Positions 5,946 to 6,698 of a stretch of DNA of 6,698 bases are shown here, one piece after another. The first letter of the stretch is position 1; each line of letters begins with the position of its first letter. Source of the DNA: Holophagaceae bacterium UBA706. GTDB lineage: Bacteria > Acidobacteriota > Holophagae > Holophagales > Holophagaceae. The stretch is taken from contig DBME01000413.1 in NCBI GenBank assembly GCA_002298155.1, forward strand, positions 3,583 through 10,280, in the 5' to 3' direction. The notes beneath the pieces are model-generated. The model was not told where the DNA came from. It made no database searches and saw only the letters and a list, made by a program, of their open reading frames with translations. The position numbers and the translations under genes were made by a program.

Positions 5946-6698
5946 GGGTACCTCCGGCCGCTTCCCCGGCGGGTTTCTCCAGCAAGCGTTCCTTGAGCCA
6001 GGCCCGGTTCACCCAGGCTCCCGCCACGGCGCCCACCACCAGGAAGGCGGCGGCCATGGCCAGGGGCCGGTCGGGCCCGCTGGGCCGGATGGGCAGGTTG
6101 CCGCCGTTGAGGACGTTCAGGATGGGGATGTCGTTCTTCTCCTCCATGAGCGCCTGCTCGCGGCCCACCGCCAGCGTGGCCACCAGGTTCTGGCGGAGCT
6201 TGAGTTCCCCTTCCAGGCGGAGCCCCGTGAGGCGGGTGACCGGGTCGGGGCTGGTGAGGAAGTTGCGGTTCCGGTCCAGGAAGCGGCCGAACTCCGCCTC
6301 CGCCTGGGCCATTTCGCCCCGGGCCTCCTGGAGGCGCGCGGCGGCGAACATCGCCTTGTGGCCCCCACGGGTGCGCCCCTTCTCCTGCACGAAGCGCTCC
6401 AGCAGCTCCCGGGCCCGGCGGGCAAGCAGCTGCGACAACTCCGGGGACGGGGTGTCGGCGTAGATATTGATGACCTTCGTCTTGATGTCGCGGTTCGCGG
6501 AGACCATGGAGGCCGCCTTGCGCACGGCCGCATCCATGTCCTTGGGTTTCAGGTAGGCGTACAGGGTCCCGGAATGGGGCACGGCGCTGCCGAACCGCCA
6601 GTGGCGGGCCGTGAAGGTGAAGGAGGTCCGCAGAAGCTCCTCCATCATCCACCGGCTGTTGACGATCTCGGTGTAGTTGGCGTCGTTGGCGTCCTGGC
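5938..6698 (-). CDS. Wzz-type chain-length determinant / polysaccharide co-polymerase (N-terminus outside window)
   Basis: Partial gene: 252 codons plus the stop are visible, and the frame runs off the right edge, so the first membrane helix and start are missing. The reading frame continues upstream of Met17-Met18 (…EIVNSRWMMEE), so those Mets are not the start. Wzz proteins sit in the inner membrane with a periplasmic coiled-coil arm and set the length of Wzy-polymerised glycans. Seen here: a long charged helical region (visible residues about 84-188), a Pro-rich segment before the last helix (IPILNVLNGG then LPIRPSGPDRP, 190-211), and one hydrophobic helix at about 212-228 followed by a short basic, Ala/Gly-rich cytoplasmic tail. 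No Walker/BY-kinase domain follows. It overlaps the dehydratase start by 8 bp (ATGCCTGA), placing it upstream in the same unit. Whether it serves O-antigen, capsule or exopolysaccharide cannot be told. Confidence 0.88.
   Translation of the reverse strand, partial: QDANDANYTEIVNSRWMMEELLRTSFTFTARHWRFGSAVPHSGTLYAYLKPKDMDAAVRKAASMVSANRDIKTKVINIYADTPSPELSQLLARRARELLERFVQEKGRTRGGHKAMFAAARLQEARGEMAQAEAEFGRFLDRNRNFLTSPDPVTRLTGLRLEGELKLRQNLVATLAVGREQALMEEKNDIPILNVLNGGNLPIRPSGPDRPLAMAAAFLVVGAVAGAWVNRAWLKERLLEKPAGEAAGGTHA
5951..5955 (-). promoter_or_regulatory. Ribosome binding site of the dehydratase gene
   Basis: A perfect GGAGG lies 5 nt before ATG 5945, within the last codons of the wzz-like gene. 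It supports this start and co-translation with wzz. Confidence 0.65.

Noticed and set aside
4722..5996. 424-codon open frame on the plus strand opposite the dehydratase
   Set aside because: Antisense shadow: His/Gly/Gln-rich composition, no domain signature, and the minus strand carries a full dehydratase family match.
5938..6648. Met at 6648 as the start of the Wzz-like gene
   Set aside because: The frame continues upstream to the window edge with family-like sequence, and the first transmembrane helix would be missing.

Overview
The window is a compact, very GC-rich stretch of surface-polysaccharide genes. All seven genes I can support lie on the minus strand, so the biological reading order runs from the right edge to the left. 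A Wzz-type chain-length protein suggests a Gram-negative envelope with O-antigen, capsule or exopolysaccharide assembly. The strong G/C third-position preference fits a high-GC lineage (for example Acidobacteriota/Holophagae, Myxococcota or a related group), but the sequence does not identify the organism.

Layout, right to left. (1) 6698-5938: C-terminal part of a Wzz-like polysaccharide co-polymerase; its start lies outside the window. (2) 5945-4686: a soluble CapD/FlaA1-type sugar-nucleotide 4,6-dehydratase resembling the LegB-like family, overlapping wzz by 8 bp. (3) 4685-4506: a 180-bp gap holding a strikingly AT-rich island with a good sigma-70-like promoter that points at the next gene. 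(4) 4505-3648: a HisF-like (AglZ/HisF2-type) synthase subunit. (5) 3646-3005: a HisH-like glutaminase. (6) 3000-1768: a WbpG/PseA/PtmG-type N-acetyl sugar amidotransferase with a PP-loop. (7) 1747-740: a NeuB/LegI-type nonulosonate synthase. (8) 743 to the left edge: a NeuC/LegG-type hydrolysing UDP-sugar 2-epimerase, cut by the window end. Genes 4-8 are packed with gaps of 1, 4 and 20 bp and one 4-bp overlap, and look like one operon.

How they fit together (inference from known families): the dehydratase could start a UDP-GlcNAc to 2,4-diamino-2,4,6-trideoxyhexose route. The epimerase would release the free manno-configured sugar, and NeuB/LegI would condense it with phosphoenolpyruvate to a nine-carbon nonulosonic acid. 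HisH, HisF-like and WbpG-like proteins are the known trio that turns an acetamido group into an acetamidino (acetimidoyl) group. The most economical reading is biosynthesis of an amidine-bearing legionaminic-type sugar, polymerised into a glycan whose length Wzz controls. The aminotransferase (LegC), acetyltransferase (LegH) and CMP-sugar synthetase (LegF) needed for a full pathway are not in the window.

Nothing here looks like a phage, insertion sequence, CRISPR array or RNA gene. The system is a recognisable variant of known pathways. The points most worth a second look are the AT-rich promoter island between the two modules, an Asp-to-Glu change at a HisF catalytic position, and the exact glycan product.
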